In this document: positions 1-7,211 of the stretch, piece after piece
How the letters are laid out: the number at the start of each line of letters is the position of its first letter
Numbering within the stretch: position 1 is the stretch's first letter
Source: Synechococcus sp. SP2 MAG
Lineage (GTDB): Bacteria > Cyanobacteriota > Cyanobacteriia > PCC-6307 > Cyanobiaceae
DNA length: 56,850 bases
Assembly: GCA_030756895.1 (NCBI GenBank)
Contig: JAVBIX010000017.1
Span: forward strand, 1-56,850
Reading direction: 5' to 3'
Position numbers and translations under genes: made by a program
Notes under the pieces: model-generated
Told to the model about the DNA's origin: nothing
The model's input: the letters and a program-made list of their open reading frames with translations, nothing else
The model's database searches: none

Positions 1-91
1 TTATTGAATGATTGCGGCTAAGAAATTGCTAATAGCATTCTGAGAATAGTCTTAGTAGCCCTTTTCTGAGAAGCCCTGCTTTGACGGGGGA

Positions 92-613
92 ATGCTTCAG
101 CTAGCTACGTTTCAAGCTTTGAGTTGTTTGTTGTTTTGTCGGCCTCGATCCCAGGCTGGATTTATTCTGCCTCTTGCGCTCACTGCTTCAGCGGTGCTGC
201 TATTGGGGAGCGCTTCGGTTCATACGCTCAGCCTTCAGAAGCGATTGCGCATTCATTCCCTTAGTCAGAGAGAGCAGGTCGCTGATCAGTTGCGCTCTGC
301 GGCGCAGGCTTTTGTTGTTGCTACCCGTGGTCCTGAAGCCTGTTTGCTGCAGTGGCCATCGCTGGATTGGCCTTCTGCTGTTCACGCTTGCAATGGTTCA
401 GATCCCTCCAGGCTGAGTGGTGGTGTGGTGGCTGAGATGCCCTGGTCGTTGCTCGATTGGAAGCCAAGCATTGAGAGCGGCCAGTTGAGATTGCAATTAG
501 CGGACGGTCGAACTGGCAACTTCCGACTTTCGCTTGATCCCTCTGCAGCTTCCGTATTTGGTATCAGTGAGGTGCAGCTTCAGGGCCGAGTTCCTCAACT
601 GGAAGCTGAGTGA
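92..613 (+). CDS. PilX-like minor pilin/pseudopilin (first of four)
   Basis: A 173-residue protein with a short basic leader (RPRSQAG) followed by a hydrophobic stretch starting FILPLALTASAVLLLGS at about residue 23. This matches the class III signal layout, with cleavage expected between Gly and Phe. Position +5 of the mature form is Leu rather than the usual Glu. The rest is a polar globular domain with two cysteines. It leads a run of four genes with overlapping or nearly touching ends (to 2148), all with pilin-like N-termini, which points to the tip or priming complex of a type IV pilus or pseudopilus. The N-terminal form recalls PilX/GspK-type proteins. That assignment is inference; the pilin-like N-terminus is what is seen. 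Confidence 0.65.
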   Translation: MLQLATFQALSCLLFCRPRSQAGFILPLALTASAVLLLGSASVHTLSLQKRLRIHSLSQREQVADQLRSAAQAFVVATRGPEACLLQWPSLDWPSAVHACNGSDPSRLSGGVVAEMPWSLLDWKPSIESGQLRLQLADGRTGNFRLSLDPSAASVFGISEVQLQGRVPQLEAE

Positions 614-1041
614 TGACTTTGCTTGAAGTGGTGGTTTCGTCTGTTGTTTTGGCCGGCAGCAGCAGCGCTGCTTTGGGTGTGTGGAATCAGGCAGCTAATG
701 AAATTCAAAGAAGTTCCCAGTTGGATGAGCTTGGTCTTCAGCTGGAGACGGCGCGCATTGCTACTGATCGTTGGCTTCAGTCGGATGCGGCATCGGCTGT
801 CGTGTTCGATTCAACCTCGCCTGACTGCAGGTTTAACCCTGAAGCCTTAGAGGCGGCCGTTGCCGAGCGCTTGCCGCTTGGATCTGAGCTGAGCACGTCT
901 TGGAGTGCCGATCCGCAGGGCCTTGGCCATTGGCTCGAGCTCAGTGCTTCTTCTCTGACATCAATGCCTCCTTTAAAGAGGCGTTTGCTGTTTACCCCTG
1001 CGGCCTATGGCCTCTGCAAGCAGGAAGAGCTGAGCTCATGA
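613..1041 (+). CDS. Leaderless pilin-like protein (PilV/GspI-like)
   Basis: 142 residues. The ATG overlaps the previous stop (TGATG); an alternative GTG lies one codon upstream. An in-frame stop at 607-609 rules out any longer N-terminus. The protein begins MTLLEVVVSSVVLAG, which is the mature N-terminus of a type IV pilin (normally F-T-L-I-E) with Met in place of Phe1 and Glu at position 5. No leader peptide or Gly cleavage site precedes it. The hydrophobic helix (about residues 1-24) is followed by a polar domain with two cysteines. Its place in the cluster suggests a minor pseudopilin of the I/V type. How it would be handled without processing is unknown. Confidence 0.65.
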   Translation: MTLLEVVVSSVVLAGSSSAALGVWNQAANEIQRSSQLDELGLQLETARIATDRWLQSDAASAVVFDSTSPDCRFNPEALEAAVAERLPLGSELSTSWSADPQGLGHWLELSASSLTSMPPLKRRLLFTPAAYGLCKQEELSS

Positions 1042-1556
1042 GCTTGATCGAGCAACTCATCGTGGTGAGCTTGGTGGGGATCTTGGCGGCGATTCCGATC
1101 GTGACGGGAGGCAGCGATCGTGATCAATTGCAGCTCGATGCCAGTGCGCGCCGTTTGCAGAGCGGTTTGGACCGGGCCCGAAGCATTGCCAGACGTGAGC
1201 AGATTGCTTGCGGATTTTCCTTGAGCGAGGAAGGGTTTACGGCTCCCGATGAAGGGACCCTGCCAGCTTCTCTTCCGGCCTGCCCTGGGATTGGGTTGTC
1301 CTTACAGGAAGAATTTGAACAGGGGCCGGTTGTGTTGAGCACCAACCTGCCTTCGCTGCTTCGTTTCACCGCCAATGGTTTGCTTTTGGATGGCGGGATT
1401 GCGGTGCTCAGTCATCAGCGCCTAGCGAAGGCACGTTGTTTGGTGGTGAGCTTGCCCTTGGGCGTAAGCCGGATTGGCTCCTATCAGGCTCCCCTTCTCT
1501 CAAATGGAGGACGACTACTCAGTAGCCGTTGCCTCCCTGATGTCGCTTTGAGCTAA
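1038..1556 (+). CDS. Leaderless pilin-like protein (FimT/GspH-like)
   Basis: 172 residues from an ATG that overlaps the previous stop by four bases (ATGA). It starts MSLIEQLIVVSLVGILAAIP, again matching a mature pilin N-terminus with Met at position 1 and Glu at position 5, and no leader. The frame is open upstream, but only TTG codons more than 100 bases back could extend it, and no Gly-Phe site appears there. The segment ASARRLQSGLDRARSIAR plus a following beta-rich domain resembles the GspH/FimT fold of minor pseudopilins. Four cysteines are present. It is probably translationally coupled to the gene before it. Confidence 0.65.
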   Translation: MSLIEQLIVVSLVGILAAIPIVTGGSDRDQLQLDASARRLQSGLDRARSIARREQIACGFSLSEEGFTAPDEGTLPASLPACPGIGLSLQEEFEQGPVVLSTNLPSLLRFTANGLLLDGGIAVLSHQRLAKARCLVVSLPLGVSRIGSYQAPLLSNGGRLLSSRCLPDVALS

Positions 1557-1560
1557 ACCG

Positions 1561-2148
1561 ATGATCAAGCGATTCCCTAAAAGAAGAGCTGAGAAAGGAT
1601 TCACGTTGATCGAGCTGCTGCTGTCGATCAGCCTTGGCAGCATGCTGTTTGTTGTGTTGCTGCAGCTAATCGGCGCTGATCTACGCCTTGGCAACAGCAT
1701 GGCAAGTCGTTTGCGTGAATCGGCGCAGCAACGCCACACCCTGGAACTTATTCGCGGTGAGTTGGCGACTGGCTCCGGCTGGGAGGTGGATCCTGTTAGC
1801 TCCCAACAATGGTCCTGCGGCATGGCCGGCCGTCGGCCGGTGCTTGCTATCAGCCTGGATTCCCACAACACCCAAGTTTCGTCTCAAACCATCGTGTACA
1901 GCGTGGGAGCTGCTCCCTCAGCGATTTGGCGCGGCCAGGTGTTGATGCGTTGCGGGCCTGCCTATGGACTTGATGGTGTGATCAGACCGGATGGGAAGGC
2001 TCAAAATCGCGTTCTTATTGATGGATTACCCAAGGAGGGTTTGGGTTTTCAAGCTCACCTCGATCCTCAATCAAAAGTGCTGCATCTTGCGTTGGAGCAG
2101 GAATCGTTGGCTGGTTCAAGTCGGCTGCGCACTGCTGCAGTGTTCTGA
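1561..2148 (+). CDS. Minor pseudopilin with standard leader (PilW/GspJ-like)
   Basis: 195 residues with a textbook prepilin signal: basic leader MIKRFPKRRAEKG, cleavage before FTLIELLLSISLGSMLF, Glu at mature position 5, and a hydrophobic helix to about residue 42. A polar C-terminal domain with two cysteines follows. The start lies four bases after the preceding stop, so it closes the cluster. The size and the long helix (LRLGNSMASRLRESAQQRH) suit PilW/GspJ-type minor pseudopilins. It would be processed by a prepilin peptidase encoded elsewhere and inserted in the inner membrane. No pilus motor or secretin gene is visible in the window. Confidence 0.75.
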   Translation: MIKRFPKRRAEKGFTLIELLLSISLGSMLFVVLLQLIGADLRLGNSMASRLRESAQQRHTLELIRGELATGSGWEVDPVSSQQWSCGMAGRRPVLAISLDSHNTQVSSQTIVYSVGAAPSAIWRGQVLMRCGPAYGLDGVIRPDGKAQNRVLIDGLPKEGLGFQAHLDPQSKVLHLALEQESLAGSSRLRTAAVF

Positions 2149-2257
2149 AGTTTTCTGTTTGGTTACTCGTTTAAATACACCTTGATTCGGAGCTTCACTC
2201 AGCGCTGGTCTTGCATTGTCACATCAGCGGCAGGCTGTATTGATGACTTCTGCTTGT

Positions 2258-2611
2258 TCAAACTTTTTCAGAGGTTGGTGCAGGCATAAACAGGAAATAA
2301 GCTTCCACGCTCATCGCTGCCAGGGCGAGGAAAAGGTGATCAATCCAGCCATTACGCACTCCCATTCCCATGAAGGCAATCCAGGTGTTGATCACCACCA
2401 TTACGCAAAGAAAAATGCCCAGAATGAAGCCAGTGAATTGATTCAAATGCTTGCGCTGGATCCACAGGCTTGCCAGCAAGGGCAGCAGGATCAGGGTTGA
2501 CGTGGCATGCAGGAGTTGCATGCTTAGATCACTATGTAAATGGGGAGTTATTGCAGCCCATAAATTCACGGGAATGAGTAAGGAGCAAAAAATTAAGTAA
2601 AAGATCATCAT
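2258..2611 (-). CDS. Small four-helix membrane protein coupled to kinase
   Basis: 117 residues. I chose the ATG at 2611 because it overlaps the kinase stop codon as ATGA; an upstream Met would extend it inside the kinase gene. Hydrophobic segments lie at about residues 2-20, 30-48, 58-78 and 90-108, so it is an integral membrane protein with four likely helices and short loops. I do not recognise the family. Translation coupled to the sensor kinase suggests that it works with that kinase or shares its signal, but this is inference from position only. Confidence 0.6.
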   Translation of the reverse strand: MMIFYLIFCSLLIPVNLWAAITPHLHSDLSMQLLHATSTLILLPLLASLWIQRKHLNQFTGFILGIFLCVMVVINTWIAFMGMGVRNGWIDHLFLALAAMSVEAYFLFMPAPTSEKV

Positions 2612-4098
2612 GATTTTGCGCTTGAAGTTGTAGATGGTTTTGGAAGGATTACGGAGAAGCAACTGCCCTCTCCTTCTTTGCTTTGAACGCGAACTTCTCC
2701 GCCCATGGCGGACATCAGCAGGGCTACAACAGACAGCCCGAGCCCAGATCCGCTGCTTCCAGAGCTGTTTTTAGCCCGATGAAAGCGCTTGAAGATATGC
2801 GCTAAATCGCTATCTGGAATTCCAATCCCCTCGTCTTTTACATCGATGGCAATGCCATCTGTATGAGGATGCAGTAGCAACGTAATTAGAGAGCCTTGGG
2901 CGGAGTACTTGGCGGCGTTATCGATTAAATCCAAGAGCACTTGTTGCAGCCGGTCAGGATCAGCCATCGCCTCACTGGTCTCATCGTTAGGAATGTTGTT
3001 CACCACTTCAAGCCTGCGATCCGTGAGATTGCTCCGGCTTAGATCAGCAACTTTGTCCACCAATGGCCCAAGATCCACAACTTCTTGGTTGAGTTGGAGT
3101 TGGCCGCATTCACCGCGGGAAAGATCGAGAAGATCATCGAGAAGCACGCGCATGCGAATGCTTTCCTCTTCTGCGGTTTTCAGTCCTCGACGTTCGTCAT
3201 CGCTTAATCCCTTGCTGCGCTTAATCGTGCGATGCAAATAACCCTGAACAATCGTGAGGGGTGTTCGCAGCTCATGGCTTACGGCACTCACAAAGCGCCG
3301 CTGATCATTCCAGGACTGGGCCAGCCGCTCCATCAATTCGGAATAGGTCTTCGCTAACTGGCGTACTTCCTTCGGTGCCGCCGTCATCTCTGGAATCGGA
3401 TCTTGATTCAGGGTGTCGGCGGTGAGGGCTGCACTGCGCTCACTCAGTTGCAGTAGAGGCCTCACGATCCGTCTCACCATCACGGTGATCGTGACCAGCG
3501 AGAGCAACATCGATCCCACCCCGATCAAGATCATCCACCCTAAAAATTCGTTTTGGTTGCGGCCGGTATCTGTGGCTTTTGCGCTGCTCCAAAGCCTTTC
3601 CCCGGTTGGATATGACCGGCTCAGCAGCGTGAGGTAATCCTTGCCTTGAACATTGATCAGCCGGGTGTTCTGATCCTTTTTGTGAGCCTGCATGGTGGCT
3701 CGCATCATCTGCATCGGGATGGCGATATGGCCAAACGTCGGCAGCACGAGGCGCCCATCCGCCAGCTCGATCCAAAGGGTGGTTTTCACGCTGGAGTGAT
3801 CGCGTAGCTCCTGACGCACCTCTGCCTGAACCGTTGGGCTCCAATCTTTGGCGGAATGGCCTTGCCCTAGATGGTCATGAGCCACCAGGTTGCTGCTCAT
3901 GTGCTCCGCATTGGCCTGTAATTCCGCCTCCCCGTTGCGGATTTGATTGCGATTACTCAGCCAAAGGCCTGTGGTGGTGGCACCGGTGAATCCAATCAGC
4001 ACGGCTGTGTAGGTGGCCAGCTGCAGTTGGCCCTCAAGGCTGCCGAGAAGTTGCGATCGCCAGTTGGAGCCAGATGCCACGAAATCGGTCCCCAGCAT
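2608..4098 (-). CDS. Membrane sensor histidine kinase
   Basis: 496 residues. Membrane helix at about 28-47, an extracytoplasmic sensor region of about 140 residues, a second helix at 187-208, a HAMP linker to about 262, then a HisKA domain with the phosphoacceptor His275 in SAVSHELRTPLTIVQGYLHR. An ATPase domain follows, with the N box around Asn394 (DLIDNAAKYS), DEGIGIP, and the G2 box SGSGLGLSVV. This is an EnvZ/PhoR-like architecture. No response regulator gene lies beside it, so its partner is unknown. The small membrane protein downstream overlaps its stop codon. The start is 42 bp from the divergent permease gene, so their promoters share a short interval. Confidence 0.9.
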   Translation of the reverse strand: MLGTDFVASGSNWRSQLLGSLEGQLQLATYTAVLIGFTGATTTGLWLSNRNQIRNGEAELQANAEHMSSNLVAHDHLGQGHSAKDWSPTVQAEVRQELRDHSSVKTTLWIELADGRLVLPTFGHIAIPMQMMRATMQAHKKDQNTRLINVQGKDYLTLLSRSYPTGERLWSSAKATDTGRNQNEFLGWMILIGVGSMLLSLVTITVMVRRIVRPLLQLSERSAALTADTLNQDPIPEMTAAPKEVRQLAKTYSELMERLAQSWNDQRRFVSAVSHELRTPLTIVQGYLHRTIKRSKGLSDDERRGLKTAEEESIRMRVLLDDLLDLSRGECGQLQLNQEVVDLGPLVDKVADLSRSNLTDRRLEVVNNIPNDETSEAMADPDRLQQVLLDLIDNAAKYSAQGSLITLLLHPHTDGIAIDVKDEGIGIPDSDLAHIFKRFHRAKNSSGSSGSGLGLSVVALLMSAMGGEVRVQSKEGEGSCFSVILPKPSTTSSAKS

Positions 4099-4140
4099 GA
4101 TGACTTGCTGTCTTTAAGTTTGGCAGCTGGACCAGGGAGA

Positions 4141-5040
4141 ATGGAACCCTTCACTCGACCTGTTGTCTTGAGTTTTGCGGTCTCTCCCCTAGGCATCGCA
4201 CGCCCCACCCTCTCGGCTCGTATGGCCCGATGGGGGCTAGTGATTGTGGGGATCTACATCGCTGTTGCCCTGCTCACGCCTGTGCTGATCGGCATTGGTT
4301 TGCTTCCGGATCCCAATGCTGGACTAGATAGTGCGATCTATGCAGCGCCGTCCCCGCAGCATTGGTGTGGCACCGACCGGCTAGGCCGCGATGTGTGTGT
4401 ACGCACATTGCAGGGGAGTGGTGTTGCCCTTCAAGTGGTGCTGCTGGCGGTGGTTCTTGCCTTGTTGGTGGGAGTGCCGATTGGAATGTTGAGTGGCTAT
4501 TTAGGAGGCGGTGTCGACCGGGTGTTGGTTTTGCTCATGGACACGCTTTACACCTTGCCGGTGTTGTTGCTGTCTGTGGTGTTGGCGTTTCTGCTTGGTC
4601 GAGGAATTCCGAATGCCGCAGCAGCGCTGTGTGTGGTGTACATCCCGCAGTACTTCCGGGTGGTTCGCAATCAAACAGCTCAGGTGAAATCGGAGCTGTT
4701 TGTGGAGGCAGCACAAACCCTCGGGGCCGGTCCCATTTGGATTTTGCGGCGCTATCTGTTCCGCAATGTGATCACTTCAGTTCCCGTGCTGCTCACCTTG
4801 AATGCTGCTGATGCGGTGTTGGTGCTGGGAGGCTTGGGCTTTTTGGGCCTGGGCTTGCCAGAAACGGTGCCGGAATGGGGAAGCGATCTCAATCTGGCGC
4901 TTGCGGCTGTGCCCACGGGAATCTGGTGGACGGCTCTGTATCCAGGCCTGGCAATGTTTGTGCTGGTGCTCGGTTTGTCGTTCCTAGGTGAAGGCCTCGA
5001 GGCTTGGGTGAGCAGTACGGGGCGCGACGCGGCAAACTGA
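4141..5040 (+). CDS. ABC transporter permease, DppC/OppC type
   Basis: 299 residues from ATG 4141; the open frame extends further upstream but would run into the divergent kinase. It has an N-terminal membrane helix (about 30-52), the linker APSPQHWCGTDRLGRDV characteristic of DppC/OppC permeases, and a five-helix transport core carrying the EAA loop (EAAQTLGAGPIWILRRYLF). The family imports oligopeptides, dipeptides or nickel as a heterodimer with a DppB-type permease. Neither partner permease, ATPases nor binding protein is present here, so the substrate cannot be named and the rest of the transporter must be elsewhere. Confidence 0.88.
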   Translation: MEPFTRPVVLSFAVSPLGIARPTLSARMARWGLVIVGIYIAVALLTPVLIGIGLLPDPNAGLDSAIYAAPSPQHWCGTDRLGRDVCVRTLQGSGVALQVVLLAVVLALLVGVPIGMLSGYLGGGVDRVLVLLMDTLYTLPVLLLSVVLAFLLGRGIPNAAAALCVVYIPQYFRVVRNQTAQVKSELFVEAAQTLGAGPIWILRRYLFRNVITSVPVLLTLNAADAVLVLGGLGFLGLGLPETVPEWGSDLNLALAAVPTGIWWTALYPGLAMFVLVLGLSFLGEGLEAWVSSTGRDAAN

Positions 5041-5060
5041 GATCAATCGATGACTCACGC

Positions 5061-5321
5061 ATGACGCTCTGGGCCACATTGATCTTGCTAGGCCTGATGA
5101 CCTACTTGTGGTTGGCAGGGCGCAGCAATCCCGACGACGTGATTGGTCTCTTAGAGCAAATCCTGGCCATCACTCTCGGCTTGGTAGTGCTGTTTATTGG
5201 GCGCAGTTTGCTGTTGGAAGTGCTGGTGTTGGTGTTTGCCTTACGGTTACCCGCCGCGCGGCGTAACCATCCTGTGGCAGCACGCTCCAAGGCCGGGAAA
5301 GACATGTTGATGCCGTTCTAA
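5061..5321 (+). CDS. Small two-helix membrane protein, unknown
   Basis: 86 residues from ATG 5061, 20 bp after the permease stop. Two hydrophobic segments (about 2-19 and 29-62) with a short polar turn (AGRSNPDDVIGLLEQ), and a basic C-terminal tail. I do not recognise a family. It is probably co-transcribed with the permease because of the short gap. An upstream Met inside the permease gene is less likely, since it would put charged residues ahead of the first helix. Confidence 0.55.
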   Translation: MTLWATLILLGLMTYLWLAGRSNPDDVIGLLEQILAITLGLVVLFIGRSLLLEVLVLVFALRLPAARRNHPVAARSKAGKDMLMPF

Positions 5322-5347
5322 CGCCAGGTATTGACGTCAAGGTTGGA

Positions 5348-6037
5348 TCAGCAGCGCAGTTTTGTGGTGCGCGGTAATTCGCCCTGAATCTCACCCTCCT
5401 CATTGAGCGTTGGATAGGGGCGTTCTTGTTCGCGGCACCACAGTGCAACGTCTGGATAGGCCCACTCAAACAACAGATTGTCGTAGTCCTCTGCTGGAAT
5501 TCCCTCCCCATCGGATGGGGCAAGACCAGCTGCTTCCCGCTGCCGCAGTGCCTCAAACAACAGGGTGGCGGTGGCCACCGACACGTTGAGCGACTGCACC
5601 ATGCCGCGCATTGGGATGAACACGTCGGTGTCCATCAGCTTGGTGGCGTTGTCGCTGAGTCCCCATTTTTCAGCACCCAAAACAAAGGCGCTGGGACCGG
5701 TGAAGTCACAGTCGCGGTAATCGACCGCATCCACGCTCAGATTGGTGCCATACAAATGAAAGCCCCTGTCTTTCAGTGTTTGAACGGCTGCCTCGATGTT
5801 GGGGTGGCCGTGCAAGGGCACCCAGCGTTGACTGCCTTGGGCCGTGCTGTTGTACGTGCGTGAGCGGCCGCTGAGGCTCACGGCATGGGCTTCCAGCACG
5901 CCAACGGCATCGCAGCTGCGCAGGATGGCCGAGAGGTTGTGGGGTTTGTCCACGTGCTCAACCAACACGGTGAGGTTGGCCATGCGTTGGTTTAAGACCG
6001 CACGTAACCGCTCATAACGACGGGGAAGGATGGGCAT
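5348..6037 (-). CDS. trmH: tRNA (guanosine-18-2'-O)-methyltransferase TrmH
   Basis: 229 residues with the three SPOUT (SpoU) motifs in order: HNLSAILRSCDAVG (motif 1, about 33-46), FVLGAEKWGLS (motif 2, about 118-128) and IPMRGMVQSLNVSVATATLL (motif 3, about 141-160). The family uses S-adenosylmethionine bound in a knotted fold to methylate G18 in the tRNA D-loop. The length, and a C-terminal extension rich in aromatic residues (FEWAYPDVALW), fit TrmH rather than the longer RlmB. It stands alone, convergent with the preceding small gene. Confidence 0.88.
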   Translation of the reverse strand: MPILPRRYERLRAVLNQRMANLTVLVEHVDKPHNLSAILRSCDAVGVLEAHAVSLSGRSRTYNSTAQGSQRWVPLHGHPNIEAAVQTLKDRGFHLYGTNLSVDAVDYRDCDFTGPSAFVLGAEKWGLSDNATKLMDTDVFIPMRGMVQSLNVSVATATLLFEALRQREAAGLAPSDGEGIPAEDYDNLLFEWAYPDVALWCREQERPYPTLNEEGEIQGELPRTTKLRC

Positions 6038-6166
6038 GGCGCATCGTTCTCTGTACCTGAGGGTATGGGATGCCGCTCTCGGTCACATCCAGACGCATCG
6101 CGAAGCGAGTTCAGTCACCAATCTCCTGCTCTGCTTCAGAAGGATGGAGGTGATGCTTCCTCTGCC

Positions 6167-6493
6167 ATGAAACGCACCTGTTTTGCTGTTGCTTTGCTGC
6201 TGGTTTCTGCCTCCGCCCCAGCTTTTGCCAGGCCTAACAACGTTTATGACTCACGATCCAACTATGTGAATCAGCGTTATGGCGGTTCAGCTCGCGATCC
6301 TTGGGTGGGCGCTAATCGTGATCTCTACGTGAACAATCAAGACACCAATAGTTGCCTGGAAGGCAGCGTGATCGGGGGTTTATTAGGAGCTGGCCTTGGC
6401 GCTGTCTTGTCGCGGGGCAGTGGCCGCTGGGTTGGTGTTCCCGTTGGAGGTGCCGCTGGCGCTCTGTTGGGTTGCCAAGTGGATGGGGGCTGA
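6167..6493 (+). CDS. Exported glycine-zipper protein
   Basis: 108 residues from ATG 6167. An N-terminal Sec signal (MKRTCFAVALLLVSASAPAFA) is followed by a polar, Tyr/Asn-rich linker and a C-terminal glycine zipper (GSVIGGLLGAGLGAVLSRG and GVPVGGAAGALLG). Glycine zippers of this type are found in outer-membrane or periplasmic proteins of the 17 kDa antigen family. No lipobox cysteine is seen at the cleavage site. Two cysteines flank the zipper region (SCLEG and LLGCQ) and could form a disulfide. The frame is open upstream, but that would bury the signal peptide. Confidence 0.7.
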   Translation: MKRTCFAVALLLVSASAPAFARPNNVYDSRSNYVNQRYGGSARDPWVGANRDLYVNNQDTNSCLEGSVIGGLLGAGLGAVLSRGSGRWVGVPVGGAAGALLGCQVDGG

Positions 6494-6511
6494 TGCATTC
6501 AGCATTCAGCG

Positions 6512-6709
6512 CTAACCAGTTGAGCCAAAATTTGCCTCCAAAATCGCTGCTTGTAAGAGGATTTGCATGGTGTGCAGATTCTCTTGCTCGTGGGGCTCGC
6601 CGCCTGACCAACGCTCGAGTCGGTAGCTCACGGCGTCAAGCAGCAGCCTGAGGTCTGCTGGACTTAAGGACAGATCAATTCGTAAATCACCGTTGTCTTG
6701 GGTTGTCAT
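6512..6709 (-). CDS. Small conserved-looking acidic protein, unknown
   Basis: 65 residues, convergent with the glycine-zipper gene. No membrane segment. The middle (LSPADLRLLLDAVSYRLERW) looks like an amphipathic helix followed by a polar stretch and a second helix (LHTMQILLQAAILEAN). I cannot assign a family. The regular helical pattern, the normal start and the absence of a better frame on either strand support a real gene. Confidence 0.5.
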   Translation of the reverse strand: MTTQDNGDLRIDLSLSPADLRLLLDAVSYRLERWSGGEPHEQENLHTMQILLQAAILEANFGSTG

Positions 6710-6839
6710 AAGACCTGAAAGAAAACCTGATCGTTGAGGTGAGTTGCTCGAACTGTCGAAAGGAAGGTTTGTTCACTCAGATTGACTGGCAACGAGCGCC
6801 CTAGTCGTGAGTTTCTGAGGAACAAAACATTTGATTCAT

Positions 6840-7211
6840 ATGAGCATGGATAGGGGCTTCGATGCGCGCGTCTGGCATGCCGTCAGTTTGATTCCGCATG
6901 GTCAATTGGCCACCTATGGCCAGGTGGCTGACTGGATCGGGGCCTGGGGCTGTGCGCGTCAGGTGGGATGGGCTCTGCGCAGGCTCAGCTTGCCTTCTGA
7001 AGTGCCTTGGCAGCGCGTGGTCAATGCCAAAGGACGGATTTCGATGAGCCTCAGTCGCGAGGGCTCGGATTGGATGCAGCGCCAGCTTTTGATTGCGGAG
7101 GGCATCCCTGTGGATGCAGAAGGCCGGCTCCCGTTGAAGGGATTTCTCTGGAGGCCGGACCTCGAGGCGCTAGCTCTAGAGATCAATCAATTTGCCATTG
7201 CCCGTGAGTGA
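6840..7211 (+). CDS. Alkyltransferase-like (ATL) DNA repair protein
   Basis: 123 residues from ATG 6840; a TTG at 6831 or ATG 6846 are alternatives. The protein has the O6-alkylguanine alkyltransferase fold: PHGQLATYGQVADWIG for the winged helix and the arginine-finger region, then VPWQRVVNAKGRIS at the active site. True alkyltransferases have PCHR here; the Cys is replaced by Trp (residue 57), which is the mark of alkyltransferase-like proteins. These bind O6-alkylguanine without removing the alkyl group and flag it for nucleotide excision repair. It overlaps rsmB by eight bases if rsmB starts at GTG 7204. Confidence 0.85.
   Translation: MSMDRGFDARVWHAVSLIPHGQLATYGQVADWIGAWGCARQVGWALRRLSLPSEVPWQRVVNAKGRISMSLSREGSDWMQRQLLIAEGIPVDAEGRLPLKGFLWRPDLEALALEINQFAIARE

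Noticed and set aside
3943-4140. Upstream extension of the DppC-type permease
   Set aside because: It would overlap the divergent kinase gene and adds polar sequence unlike the family. ATG 4141 gives the normal length.
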